The notes below the pieces were generated by a model that worked only from the letters and a program-made list of their open reading frames with translations, ran no database searches and was not told the origin of the DNA. 64,000 bases of DNA from Microbacterium sp. 10M-3C3 (GTDB taxonomy: Bacteria; Actinomycetota; Actinomycetes; Actinomycetales; Microbacteriaceae), in NCBI RefSeq assembly GCF_003931875.1, contig NZ_CP034245.1, positions 1,550,001-1,614,000 of the forward strand, written 5' to 3'. Position numbers and translations under genes: made by a program. Of this stretch, positions 19,113-27,830 are shown one piece after another (position 1 is the stretch's first letter; every line of letters starts with the position of its first letter).

Positions 19113-19915
19113 GCGGCTTCGGTCTCGGCCCCGCACTGCTGTTCTGCCCCGCCGACCGCCCCGAGCGCTTCGCGAAGGCGGCCGCTCGCGCGGATGCCGT
19201 GATCCTCGATCTCGAGGATGCCGTCGCGCCCGCCGACAAGACCGCGGCGCGCGGGGCGGTGATCGAGGCCGAGCTCGACCCCGCCCGCACGATCGTCCGC
19301 GTCTCGGCGCCGGGGACCGACGCGTTCGTGGCCGACATGGCGACGCTGTCGCAGACCGATTTCCGCACGATCATGGTCGCGAAGTCCGAGTCGGCCGCGG
19401 CGCTCGGCGCGATCGACGAGCGGTTCGCGCTCGTCGCGCTGTGCGAGACGGCCGCGGGGGTCGCCGCGGCCGCGGAGATCGCCGCATCCGAGCGCGTCGT
19501 CGCGCTCATGTGGGGTGCCGAGGATCTCGTCGCGAGCCTCGGCGGCACATCGTCGCGCCGGGCCGACGGCGCCTATCGCGACATCGCCCGGTACGCGCGG
19601 TCGGGCGTGCTGCTGGCGGCCGGCGCGCACGGCAAGGCCGCGATCGACGCCGTGCACCTGGACATCGCCGACACCGCCGGCCTCGCGGCGGAGGCGGAGG
19701 ACGCGGTCGCGTCGGGGTTCGCGGCGACCGCCTGCATCCACCCGTCACAGGTCGAGGTCATCCGCGACGCCTACCGTCCGTCGCCCGACGAGCGGGCGTG
19801 GGCCGAGTCGGTGCTGGCGGCCGCCGAGGGCGAGCGCGGCGTGTTCCGCTTCGCGGGGCGCATGGTCGACGAGCCGGTGCTCGCTCACGCGCGTCGCGTG
19901 CTCGCGCGCGCCTGA
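19109..19915 (+). CDS. CitE-like CoA-ester lyase (HpcH/HpaI family)
   Basis: A 268-residue TIM-barrel lyase with ALLFCPADRPERFAKAA, LDLEDAVAP and the GAEDLVASLGG and ACIHPSQ motifs of the citrate-lyase-beta-like family. The M. tuberculosis homologue in the same gene set (Rv2498c) is reported to cleave (R)-3-hydroxy-3-methylglutaryl-CoA. With the MaoC enzyme it would finish leucine breakdown to acetyl-CoA and acetoacetate. GTG 19109 is set by the overlap with the maoC stop. Last gene of the operon. Confidence 0.87.
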   Translation: MSGFGLGPALLFCPADRPERFAKAAARADAVILDLEDAVAPADKTAARGAVIEAELDPARTIVRVSAPGTDAFVADMATLSQTDFRTIMVAKSESAAALGAIDERFALVALCETAAGVAAAAEIAASERVVALMWGAEDLVASLGGTSSRRADGAYRDIARYARSGVLLAAGAHGKAAIDAVHLDIADTAGLAAEAEDAVASGFAATACIHPSQVEVIRDAYRPSPDERAWAESVLAAAEGERGVFRFAGRMVDEPVLAHARRVLARA

Positions 19916-19918
19916 CGC

Positions 19919-19989
19919 CGAGAGTGCACGGTCACGGCGAGAGTGCACGCGCGACGGAGCGGTTTCGCCGCGAGGATGCACTCTCGCGG
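19919..19989. repeat. small intergenic repeat cluster with hairpin
   Basis: The 11-mer CGAGAGTGCAC occurs at 19919-19929 and 19938-19948 in direct orientation. An inverted copy with one mismatch is at 19976-19986. The last copy forms the loop side of a 7-bp hairpin (CCGCGAG/CTCGCGG, 19968-19989). It lies between two convergent genes and may act as a terminator; its regular build suggests a dispersed intergenic repeat. Confidence 0.6.
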
Positions 19990-20003
19990 CGCCGCGCTTC
20001 GCG

Positions 20004-20606
20004 TCAGACGGCCGAGCCGACGTACGACAGCACCTCGAAGCGGTCGCCGTCGACGCGCAGCAGATGGGCCGAGCCGTTCGGCAGCCGCTCGCCGTCGAGG
20101 GGCACCTGCTCGTCGCTCGCGGCGCGGAGCACCTGCCGGATGAGGGCGCCATGGGCCACGGCGATGACATCCGGATCAGCGCCGGTCGCCGCGCGCGCGT
20201 CGGCGATGGCGTCGCGCAGCGCCTGGAGGGCGCGCTCGCGCGCCGCCGGCCACGGCTCGGCGCCGGGCACCTCGGCGGTATGCCACGGACCGAAGCGGGA
20301 GTGGAACTCGGCCGAGGTCAGACCCTCCGCCTCGCCGTACGCCCGTTCGCGCAGCTCCGCGTAGCGCCCCCGCACGCGCGTGCCGAGGGCCGCCGCGATG
20401 ATGTCGGCGGTCTCGGCCGCGCGCGAGAGGTCACTCGAGACGACCACGACCGGCGTGTCGGGATCGCGGTCGGCGGCGAGGCGCTCCCCGGCCTCCCGCG
20501 CCTGCGCGCGCCCGGTGTCGTTGAGGGGGATGTCCGTCGAGCCCTGGATGCGCAGGTCGCGATTCCAGTCGGTCTCGCCGTGGCGCACGAGGGTCAGGAT
20601 CGTCAC
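20004..20606 (-). CDS. histidine phosphatase family protein (phosphoglycerate-mutase-like)
   Basis: A 200-residue branch-2-like histidine phosphatase. The phospho-acceptor RHGETDWN is at residues 8-15, then IPLNDTGRAQA, SSDLSRAAETA and the second histidine in VAHGALIR. Likely substrates are small phosphate esters or phosphosugars; true phosphoglycerate mutase activity is not supported. The GTG start at 20606 has TAGGCT 6 nt upstream, consistent with a leaderless message. Confidence 0.85.
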   Translation of the reverse strand: MTILTLVRHGETDWNRDLRIQGSTDIPLNDTGRAQAREAGERLAADRDPDTPVVVVSSDLSRAAETADIIAAALGTRVRGRYAELRERAYGEAEGLTSAEFHSRFGPWHTAEVPGAEPWPAARERALQALRDAIADARAATGADPDVIAVAHGALIRQVLRAASDEQVPLDGERLPNGSAHLLRVDGDRFEVLSYVGSAV

Positions 20607-20625
20607 CGTCCGAGCCTAACGGCGC

Positions 20626-21483
20626 TCACACGGGCATGAGCGCGGGCAGGGCCCGCGCGAACTCCGCCAGCACGTCGCTCGTGCCTGCGTCGATCTTGAC
20701 CGTGGCGCGGGCATCCGCCCGGGTCTGGCCGCGGTTGACGATCACGACCGGGAGGCGCCGCCGGCGGGCGCGCTCGACGAGCCGGATGCCGGAGTTGACC
20801 ACGAGCGAGGATCCGGCGACGACGAGCGCCTCGCTCGCGTGCACGAGCTGCTCGGCCTCGCGGAACCGCTCGACGGGCACGAACTCGCCGAAGAACACCA
20901 CGTCCGGTTTGAGGGTGCCCCCGCACACGGTGCACGCCGGGATGCGGAAGCCCGAGACGCTGGCGGGCGCGACATCGCCGTCGGGGCCGAGCGGGACCTC
21001 GTCCGGCGTCTGCAGCCACGGGTTCTCGGCCTCGACGCGCGCCGCGAGGTCGCGGCGGTCGAAGACCTGGCCGCAGTGCAGGCACACGACGCGGCGCATC
21101 GTGCCGTGCAGCTCGACGACGCGCGAGCTGCCGGCGCGGATGTGGAGCCCGTCGACGTTCTGCGTGACGACGCCGCCGGAGATACCCGCGCGCTCGAGGG
21201 CCGCGATCGCGGCGTGACCGGCGTTGGGCTCCGCGGCGGCGAACGTGCGCCAGCCGAGGTGGCTCCCCACCCAGTAGCGGCGTCGCGCGTCCTCGCTCGC
21301 GAGGAACTGCTGGAAGGTCATGGGCGTGCGCACCGGCGCGCCCTCGCCGCGGTAGTCGGGGATGCCCGAGTCGGTCGAGACGCCCGCGCCCGTGAGGATC
21401 GCCACGCGCCGACCGGCGAGGGCGTCGATCGCGCGCCCGATCGACGCGGTGACCTCCGCATCCGAAGCGAACCCGAGCGACAC
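20626..21483 (-). CDS. Sir2-family NAD-dependent protein deacylase
   Basis: A 285-residue sirtuin. The Rossmann motifs GAGVSTDSGIPDYRG and TQNVDGLH, the catalytic histidine in VVELHGTMRR and a zinc site formed by CLHCG and CTVCGG are all present, so it should be active. It removes acyl groups from lysines using NAD+. The GTG at 21483 is preceded by GGGAGG with 7-nt spacing, which decides the start against a much longer in-frame ORF. It probably shares transcription direction with, but has a separate promoter from, the phosphatase gene downstream. Confidence 0.92.
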   Translation of the reverse strand: MSLGFASDAEVTASIGRAIDALAGRRVAILTGAGVSTDSGIPDYRGEGAPVRTPMTFQQFLASEDARRRYWVGSHLGWRTFAAAEPNAGHAAIAALERAGISGGVVTQNVDGLHIRAGSSRVVELHGTMRRVVCLHCGQVFDRRDLAARVEAENPWLQTPDEVPLGPDGDVAPASVSGFRIPACTVCGGTLKPDVVFFGEFVPVERFREAEQLVHASEALVVAGSSLVVNSGIRLVERARRRRLPVVIVNRGQTRADARATVKIDAGTSDVLAEFARALPALMPV

Positions 21484-21612
21484 GCACGCACCTCCCGTTC
21501 CGAGTGTAGGCGCGTGCCCGACCGCCCTCTCCCCGCGCACGGCGCCCCGCGGGCGCGCGCTCCGTGCCAAGGATGGCCCGCGTCGCGCGAGGCAGCTGGC
21601 AGAGTGAGGCGT

Positions 21613-22410
21613 ATGCCCGTGATCGCCGTCGCCGACGCCGCCGACCCGCGCCTGGCCGACTACCGGGATCTCACCGACGTCGCCCTGCGCCGCGTGACCG
21701 AGCCCGCCGAGGGGCTCTACATCGCCGAGTCGGCGAAGGTGCTCGCCCGCGCCCTGGCCGCCGGGCACGTGCCACGGTCGCTGCTCGTGCAGGAGAAGTG
21801 GCTCGACGACGCGGTCGCGCTCGTCCCGGCCGACGTGCCGGTCTATGTCGTCGCGGAGGAGGTCGCCGCGGGGCTGACCGGCTACGTCGTGCACCGCGGC
21901 CTTCTCGCCGCCATGCACCGCCCGGTGCTGCGCCCGGTCGCGGAGGTCGTCGCGGGGGCGCGCCTCGTCGTCGTGCTCGAGGACATCGTGGACCACACGA
22001 ACGTGGGCGCGGCGTTCCGCAGCGCCGCGGGGCTCGGCGCCGACGCCGTCCTCGTCACCCCGCGCTGCGCCGACCCGCTCTACCGCCGGAGCGTCCGCGT
22101 GAGCATGGGCACGGTGTTCCAGGTGCCGTGGGCGCGGCTGCCGGAGTGGCCCGAGGCCGGAGACGCGCTGCATGACGCCGGTCTGCACATCGCGGCCCTC
22201 GCCCTCGCCGACGACGCGGTGCCGCTCGGGGAGTTCGCCGCCACGCGCCCCGAGCGCGTCGCGCTGCTCCTCGGCGCCGAGGGCGACGGGCTCAGCCGTC
22301 GGGCTCTCGTGGCCGCCGACACGATCGTGACGATCCCGATGGCCGGCGGCGTGGACTCGCTCAACGTCGCCGCCGCATCCGCCGTCGCGGTGTGGTCGCT
22401 CGCGCGCTGA
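21613..22410 (+). CDS. SpoU/TrmH family RNA 2'-O-methyltransferase
   Basis: A 265-residue SPOUT methyltransferase. The N-terminal part resembles the RNA-binding substrate domain (YIAESAKVLARAL). The C-terminal part has VVVLEDIVDHTNVGAAFRSAAG, LLGAEGDGLS and the knot motif IPMAGGVDSLNVAAASAV. It methylates a ribose in tRNA or rRNA; the target nucleotide cannot be told. ATG 21613, with GAGG a few bases upstream. Confidence 0.88.
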   Translation: MPVIAVADAADPRLADYRDLTDVALRRVTEPAEGLYIAESAKVLARALAAGHVPRSLLVQEKWLDDAVALVPADVPVYVVAEEVAAGLTGYVVHRGLLAAMHRPVLRPVAEVVAGARLVVVLEDIVDHTNVGAAFRSAAGLGADAVLVTPRCADPLYRRSVRVSMGTVFQVPWARLPEWPEAGDALHDAGLHIAALALADDAVPLGEFAATRPERVALLLGAEGDGLSRRALVAADTIVTIPMAGGVDSLNVAAASAVAVWSLAR

Positions 22411-22422
22411 CGAGCGTCCGTC

Positions 22423-23289
22423 TCAGCTCGGGTCGGGCGCGGCCGCCTGCGCGGCGGCCTCGGCCGCGGCCGCGAGCGCGACGACCGGCATCGGCTCGGG
22501 ACGCTTGGCGGTGATCTCGTCGCCGGAGGACTGGTGCCGAAGGCGCCGCAGCACCCACGGCACGAGGTACTCCCGCGCCCACACGAGGTCGTGGGCGCGG
22601 GCGGCGCGCCACGTCGTGGCCGGGAAGGGGTCGGGCCGCATCGGCTGCAGGTCGTTGGGCACGTTCAGGGCCCGCAGCACCATGCGCGCGACCTCGTGGT
22701 GGCCGAGGGCGTTGTAGTGCAGCCGGTCGTCGTCGAAGAAGCGCGGATCCTGCACGACCTTCAGGCCCCACTGGTCGGCGACGATGCAGTCGTATCGGTC
22801 GGCGATGGCGCGGATGTTCTCGTTGTAGATCGCGACCTTGCCGCGGATGCCGCGGAACACCGGCGTGAACGCGGTGTCGATGCCCGTGAACACGACGAGG
22901 GTCGCGCCGTCGCGGGAGAGCCGCACGACCGCGTCCTCGAACTGCTGCGACACCTCGTCGGGGTCGGTGCCGGGGCGGATCACGTCGTTGCCGCCGGCGG
23001 AGAACGTGATGAGGTCGGGCTTCAGCGACAGTGCTGCATCGATCTGATCGGCCACGATCTGACCGATGAGCTTGCCGCGCACGGCGAGGTTCGCGTACGC
23101 GAAGTCGTCGACCTGCGAGGCGAGCACCTCGGCCACGCGATCGGCCCAGCCGCGGTGGCCCCCGACGGCCTCCGGCTCGGGGTCGCCGATGCCCTCGGTG
23201 AACGAGTCGCCGATCGCGACGAAGCGCCGCCACGGGTGCGGCTGGTCGTTCGGCACGTGCGGAGAGCGATGGGGCAGCTCGGTCGTCAT
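22423..23289 (-). CDS. SGNH/GDSL hydrolase
   Basis: A 288-residue SGNH esterase-like protein: the block I motif AIGDSFTEG carries the serine, GGNDVIRPG is block III, and a histidine lies in HYNALGHHEVAR (block V). No signal peptide is visible, so it is cytoplasmic. The C-terminus ends in a low-complexity Ala-rich tail. AGGAACCC precedes the ATG. It is divergent from the helicase gene. The substrate is unknown; esterase or acylhydrolase activity is likely. Confidence 0.87.
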   Translation of the reverse strand: MTTELPHRSPHVPNDQPHPWRRFVAIGDSFTEGIGDPEPEAVGGHRGWADRVAEVLASQVDDFAYANLAVRGKLIGQIVADQIDAALSLKPDLITFSAGGNDVIRPGTDPDEVSQQFEDAVVRLSRDGATLVVFTGIDTAFTPVFRGIRGKVAIYNENIRAIADRYDCIVADQWGLKVVQDPRFFDDDRLHYNALGHHEVARMVLRALNVPNDLQPMRPDPFPATTWRAARAHDLVWAREYLVPWVLRRLRHQSSGDEITAKRPEPMPVVALAAAAEAAAQAAAPDPS

Positions 23290-23385
23290 GGGTTCCTCCC
23301 GCCGTCAGGCTATCCCCGCCGCCGGCTCCGGGCGGGGGAGGACTGGCCTATCGTGGATGTTCGCGTGACGAGGAAGGGGGATGCC

Positions 23386-25251
23386 GTGGACGATGCGGAC
23401 ATCGCCCGCCCGATGCACGAGGCCACCGCCGATGAGCACCACTTCGGCAGCTTCGCGGCCGAGCACCTCTCGCCGACGTGGCCGCAGCGCGCGCCGTGGG
23501 GCACCGCCCAGCGCCTGCGCGCGTGGCAGGCGGAGGCCCTCGACCTGTACTTCGGCATGGACGGCCCCGACGGCCCGGGCAAGGGCCCGCGCGACTTCCT
23601 CGCCGCGGCGACCCCCGGGGCCGGCAAGACGACGTTCGCGCTGCGCCTGGCGAGCGAGCTCGTCCGCCGACGCGTCGTCGACCGCATCGTCGTGGTCGCC
23701 CCCACCGAGCATCTGAAGACCCAGTGGGCGGATGCGGCGGCCCGCGTGGGCATCCGGCTCGATCCCGCGTTCACCAACCGCCACTCCGCACCGTCGCGGC
23801 AGTACCACGGCGTCGCCGTGACCTACGCGCAGGTCGCGGTGAAGGCGTCCGTGCACCAGCGCCTGACGATGGACGCGCGCACGCTCGTGATCCTCGACGA
23901 AGTGCACCACGGCGGCGACGCCCTCAGCTGGGGCGACGCCCTCCGCGAGGCGTACTCGCGCGCCACGCGGCGGCTGCTTCTGAGCGGCACACCCTTCCGC
24001 AGCGACACCGCGCCCATCCCGTTCGTCGAGTACCACCCGGACGACAAGGGCATCCGCATGTCGCGGTCCGACTTCGTCTACGGCTACCGGCGCGCCCTCG
24101 AGGACGGCGTCGTGCGGCCCGTGCTCTTCCTCGTCTACGCCGGCCAGATGCGCTGGCGCACGAAGGCGGGCGAGGAGATGGAGGCCCAGCTCGGCCAGGA
24201 CAACACGAAGGACATCACGGCGCAGGCGTGGCGCACGGCGCTCGACCCGCAGGGCGACTGGATCCCCGCCGTGCTCCGCTCCGCCGACCGCCGGCTGACC
24301 GAGGTGCGCGAACAGGTGCCGGACGCCGGCGGCCTCGTGATCGCGACCGATCAGACCGCAGCGCGCGCGTACGCCGCGATCCTGCACGAGATCAGCGGCG
24401 AGGAGCCGACGGTCGTCCTCTCGGACGAGGCGGAGGCCTCCGCGCGCATCGAGTCGTTCTCGCAGGGCACATCACGCTGGATGGTCGCGGTGCGGATGGT
24501 GTCGGAGGGCGTCGACGTACCGCGTCTCGCGGTGGGCGTCTACGCGACCTCGGCGGCCACCCCGCTGTTCTTCGCGCAGGCGATCGGGCGCTTCGTGCGC
24601 GCGCGGCGGCGCGGCGAGACGGCGAGCGTGTTCCTCCCGAACGTGCCGATCCTCCTTGCGCTGGCCGCCGAGCTTGAGCGCCAGCGGGACCACGCACTGG
24701 ACCGCGACAGCGACGGCGACGACCAGTGGAACGCCGAGGAAGACCTCATGGACGCCGCCGAGCGCGAGGAGAAGGCCTCCGACGCGCTCGAGCAGGAGTT
24801 CGAGTACCAGGCGCTCGGCTCCCTCGCGCACTTCGACCGCGTCCTCTTCGACGGCAAGGAGTTCGGCCAGCTCGCCGTGCCCGGCACGCCCGAGGAGGAG
24901 GAGTTCCTGGGGATCCCAGGGCTGCTCGAACCCGATCAGGTGCACGAGGTGCTGATGTCGCGCGTGTCGCGGCAGTCGCGGCACCGCAGCGCCCGCGAGG
25001 CGCGGGAGTCCTCCGCGGCGCCGGGCGAGCCGGAGACGCCGGCGCTCCCCAAGCCACTGCACCGCACGCTCAAGGAGCAGCGGCAGCTCTTGAACAGCCT
25101 CGTCGGACTGTACGCCCGCCAGTCGGGCGAGCCCCACGGGCTCGTGCACGCGGAGCTGCGCCGCATCTGCGGCGGTCCCGCCGTGTCGCACGCGACGGTC
25201 GCTCAGCTGCAGGCGCGGATCGACGTGCTGCGACGTCGCGTGCACTCCTGA
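23386..25251 (+). CDS. DEAD/DEAH-box superfamily 2 helicase
   Basis: A protein of about 621 residues. The SF2 helicase core has Walker A ATPGAGKTT near residue 77, DEVHH as motif II, SGTPFRS as motif III, and the C-terminal RecA motifs GVDVPRL and QAIGRFVRARRR. A charged region with a conserved YARQSGEPHGLVH segment follows. Several GTG starts are possible; GTG 23386 is chosen because GGAAGGGGG precedes it closely, and GTG 23365 is the alternative. It resembles type III restriction-type or UvrB-like helicases, but no nuclease or methylase partner is adjacent. Confidence 0.83.
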   Translation: MDDADIARPMHEATADEHHFGSFAAEHLSPTWPQRAPWGTAQRLRAWQAEALDLYFGMDGPDGPGKGPRDFLAAATPGAGKTTFALRLASELVRRRVVDRIVVVAPTEHLKTQWADAAARVGIRLDPAFTNRHSAPSRQYHGVAVTYAQVAVKASVHQRLTMDARTLVILDEVHHGGDALSWGDALREAYSRATRRLLLSGTPFRSDTAPIPFVEYHPDDKGIRMSRSDFVYGYRRALEDGVVRPVLFLVYAGQMRWRTKAGEEMEAQLGQDNTKDITAQAWRTALDPQGDWIPAVLRSADRRLTEVREQVPDAGGLVIATDQTAARAYAAILHEISGEEPTVVLSDEAEASARIESFSQGTSRWMVAVRMVSEGVDVPRLAVGVYATSAATPLFFAQAIGRFVRARRRGETASVFLPNVPILLALAAELERQRDHALDRDSDGDDQWNAEEDLMDAAEREEKASDALEQEFEYQALGSLAHFDRVLFDGKEFGQLAVPGTPEEEEFLGIPGLLEPDQVHEVLMSRVSRQSRHRSAREARESSAAPGEPETPALPKPLHRTLKEQRQLLNSLVGLYARQSGEPHGLVHAELRRICGGPAVSHATVAQLQARIDVLRRRVHS

Positions 25252-25367
25252 CCGGCCGCATCCGCACCCGTTCGGATCCCCGAAATGCTGGCAGTTCCGG
25301 CGGATCGGCCGGGCGCTCGCGCGCCCGTGGCTAGCGTGGAGGAGTCCCCCCTGAGAACGGAGCCGTC

Positions 25368-26459
25368 TTGCCTGCTGCCCTCGCCGAGCCGACCGCGCGC
25401 GACCGCCGCCGCTGGGTGCGCTACCTCGTCGACGAGCGGGCCGAGGCCCGCGTCTACCGCGAGCTCGCGGCGCGGCGCACCGGCGAGGAGCGCGAGATCC
25501 TCCTCGCTCTCGCCGAGGCGGAGGGGCGCCACGAGGCCCACTGGCTCGCGCTCCTCGGCGGCGAGCCGGCGCGGCTCCCGCGCCCCGACCTCGGCACGCG
25601 CCTGCTGACCTGGATGGCGCGCCGTTTCGGATCGATCTTCGTGCTCGCCCTCGCGCAGAACGCCGAGGGCCGCTCGCCGTACGCCGGCGACCCGTACGCG
25701 ACGCCCACGATGGCCGCCGACGAGAAGATCCATCACGAGGTCGTGCGAGGACTCGCCGCCCGTGGACGCCGGCGGCTCTCGGGCACGTTCCGAGCGGCCG
25801 TGTTCGGCGCGAACGACGGCCTCGTGTCGAACCTCGCGCTGGTCATGGGCATCGGCGCGACCGGCGTCGCGCCGGGGTTCGTGCTCTTCAGCGGCATCGC
25901 GGGGCTCCTGGCGGGCGCGCTGTCGATGGGGGCGGGAGAGTTCGTCTCGGTGCGTTCGCAGCGCGAGCTCCTGCGGGCCACGGAGCCGAACGACTACGCC
26001 GACGACGCCCTGCCCGACCTCGATCTCGATGCGAACGAGCTCGCGCTCGTCTACCGCACGCGCGGCATGTCCGCGGACGACGCCCTCGAGCGCGCGCGTC
26101 GCGTCGTGTCGGCCGCGCAGGCGAGCGGCACCGGCGCCCCGCGGGCGGGGGAGCTGGCGCCCACCGACACGCACGACGTCGTCGGCGGCGCGTGGAGCGC
26201 CGCCCTGTCGAGCTTCCTGTTCTTCGCATCGGGGGCGATCATCCCGGTGCTGCCGTGGATCTTCGGCCTCTCGGGACTCGCGGCGGTCGTTGTGGCCCTC
26301 GTCCTCGTGGGGCTGGCGCTGTGCATCACCGGCGCGGCGGTGGGCCTGCTGTCGGGGGCGTCGCCGTGGAAGCGCGCCGCGCGGCAGCTCGCGATCGGCT
26401 TCGGCGCGGCCGCCGTGACGTACGGTCTCGGACGGCTCTTCGGGGTGGGCGTCGCGTGA
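25368..26459 (+). CDS. VIT1/CCC1-family transporter with ferritin-like N-terminus
   Basis: A 363-residue protein. The first 130 residues look like a rubrerythrin/ferritin-type helical domain, with acidic and histidine pairs such as EEREILLALAEAEGRHEAHW. The C-terminal half is a VIT1 membrane domain (FGANDGLVSNLALVMG, MGAGEFVSVRSQ) with about five membrane helices. Family members move ferrous iron or manganese. The start is a TTG at 25368 behind GGAG, with a TAGCGT -10 at 25332. The stop overlaps the next GTG. Confidence 0.87.
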   Translation: MPAALAEPTARDRRRWVRYLVDERAEARVYRELAARRTGEEREILLALAEAEGRHEAHWLALLGGEPARLPRPDLGTRLLTWMARRFGSIFVLALAQNAEGRSPYAGDPYATPTMAADEKIHHEVVRGLAARGRRRLSGTFRAAVFGANDGLVSNLALVMGIGATGVAPGFVLFSGIAGLLAGALSMGAGEFVSVRSQRELLRATEPNDYADDALPDLDLDANELALVYRTRGMSADDALERARRVVSAAQASGTGAPRAGELAPTDTHDVVGGAWSAALSSFLFFASGAIIPVLPWIFGLSGLAAVVVALVLVGLALCITGAAVGLLSGASPWKRAARQLAIGFGAAAVTYGLGRLFGVGVA

Positions 26460-27505
26460 GCGCCTCCGACCTGACGCGGCTGCTCGGCATCGCCGAGCCG
26501 ATCGTCCTCGGCCCGTTCGGCGGGCTGTCGTCGGTGGCGCTGACCGCCGGGGTGAGCGAGGCGGGCGGTCTCGGTTCGTACGGGCTGTACGGGTACGACG
26601 CGTCGCGCATCGCCGAGGTCGTCGCCGGACTGCGGGCACGCACGGACCGCCCGTTCGCCCTGAACGTGTGGCTTCCCACCGGCGACGAGGTCGCACCCGA
26701 CATGGTCGACCTGACAGCGGCGATCGGCACGATGCAGCCGATCCTCGACGAGCTCGGTCTCGACGCGCCGGTCGAGCCGGCGCGTTTCCTCCCCGAGGTC
26801 GACGAGCAGTGGGACGCGATCCTGGATGCGGCGCCGGCCGCCGTGAGCGTCGTGTTCGGCGTGCCGGCCCCCGACCTGATCGAAAGCGCGCACGCCCGCG
26901 GCATCCGGGTGATCGGCACGGCCACGACCGTCGCGGAGGCCGTCGCGCTCGCGGACGGCGGTGTCGACGCGGTGGTGGCCACCGGCGCCGAGGCGGCCGG
27001 CCACCGCGTGTCGTTCCTCGCGCCCGCCGAGCGCTCGCTCGTGGGCACGTTCGCCCTCGTGCCGCAGGTCGTCGACGCGGTCGACGTTCCGGTGATCGCC
27101 GCCGGCGGCATCGCCGACCGGCGGGGGGTCGCCGCGGCGTTCGCCCTCGGCGCGTCGGGTGTGCAGGTGGGCACGGCGTTCCTGCGCACGCGCGAGTCGG
27201 CCGCGCCGCCCGCGCATCGCGCCGCGATCTCGGCCACGGCCGCGGAGGACACGGTCCTCACGCGGGCGATGAGCGGTCGCCTGGCGCGGGGAGCCCGCAA
27301 CCGCGCGGTGCGCACGCTCGAGGCGGGCGCGATCGCGCCGTTCCCGGCGCAGAACTGGCTGACCGGGCGCTTCCGGGCCGAGGCGGCGCGCCGCGACGAG
27401 GGCGAGCTGCTGTCGCTGTGGCTCGGGCAGGCCGCGCCGCTCGCCCGCCACGACACCGCTGCGGCCGTCTTCGCCGAGCTGAAGGCCGGCCTCCCGGTCG
27501 CCTGA
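26456..27505 (+). CDS. nitronate monooxygenase (NMO/2-nitropropane dioxygenase family)
   Basis: A 349-residue FMN-binding TIM-barrel enzyme. FGGLSSVALTAGVSEAGGLG, the catalytic-histidine segment GAEAAGHRV and AAGGIADRRG with GASGVQVGTAFL are typical of class I NMO. These oxidise toxic alkyl nitronates, though many homologues have other roles. GTG 26456 overlaps the transporter stop (GTGA), so the two genes are probably co-transcribed. A strong terminator follows. Confidence 0.87.
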   Translation: MSASDLTRLLGIAEPIVLGPFGGLSSVALTAGVSEAGGLGSYGLYGYDASRIAEVVAGLRARTDRPFALNVWLPTGDEVAPDMVDLTAAIGTMQPILDELGLDAPVEPARFLPEVDEQWDAILDAAPAAVSVVFGVPAPDLIESAHARGIRVIGTATTVAEAVALADGGVDAVVATGAEAAGHRVSFLAPAERSLVGTFALVPQVVDAVDVPVIAAGGIADRRGVAAAFALGASGVQVGTAFLRTRESAAPPAHRAAISATAAEDTVLTRAMSGRLARGARNRAVRTLEAGAIAPFPAQNWLTGRFRAEAARRDEGELLSLWLGQAAPLARHDTAAAVFAELKAGLPVA

Positions 27506-27577
27506 GGCCGCCCGGGCGGCGTCGGATCCCTCCCCGCGCGCTGCTCGCGCGGCGTCGGGTCCTCGTCCCCGGAACGA

Positions 27578-27609
27578 GAAGAAGGCCCCGGAGATCCGGG
27601 GCCTTCTTC
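27578..27609. terminator. bidirectional terminator between NMO gene and tRNA-Leu
   Basis: A perfect 14-bp stem, GAAGAAGGCCCCGG at 27578-27591 with its complement at 27596-27609, around a 4-nt AGAT loop. On the minus strand it begins five bases after the tRNA 3' end, so it terminates both the NMO operon and the tRNA. Confidence 0.88.
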
Positions 27610-27614
27610 GGCTG

Positions 27615-27699
27615 TGCGCGAGGGGGGACTTGAACCCCCACGCCCTATACGGGCACTAGCACCTCAAGCTAGCGCGTCTACCTATTCCGCCACCCGCGC
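27615..27699 (-). tRNA. tRNA-Leu (anticodon GAG)
   Basis: An 85-nt class II tRNA read on the minus strand. The 7-bp acceptor stem GCGCGGG/CTCGCGC contains one G-U pair. The anticodon stem CTAGC/GCTAG encloses loop TTGAGGT with anticodon GAG, which reads CUC and CUU. The long variable arm GCCC/GGGC is typical of tRNA-Leu, and the T arm is GGGGG-TTCAAGT-CCCCC. The discriminator is A and the CCA end is not encoded. Confidence 0.97.
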
Positions 27700-27830
27700 A
27701 TGGGTGTTTCGGTTTCGCAACCGAGGATCGACACTAGCACGCCGCGAAGCCGGTCCGATAATCGGACGGCCGGATGCGGCGACCCGCGCATGAAACGGAT
27801 CCGACACGCGCGGCGGGTACGGTAGTCCGC

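Noticed and set aside
19919..19989. CRISPR array
   Set aside because: Repeats are only 11 bp, spaced by 8 and 27 nt, one inverted; no cas genes in the window.
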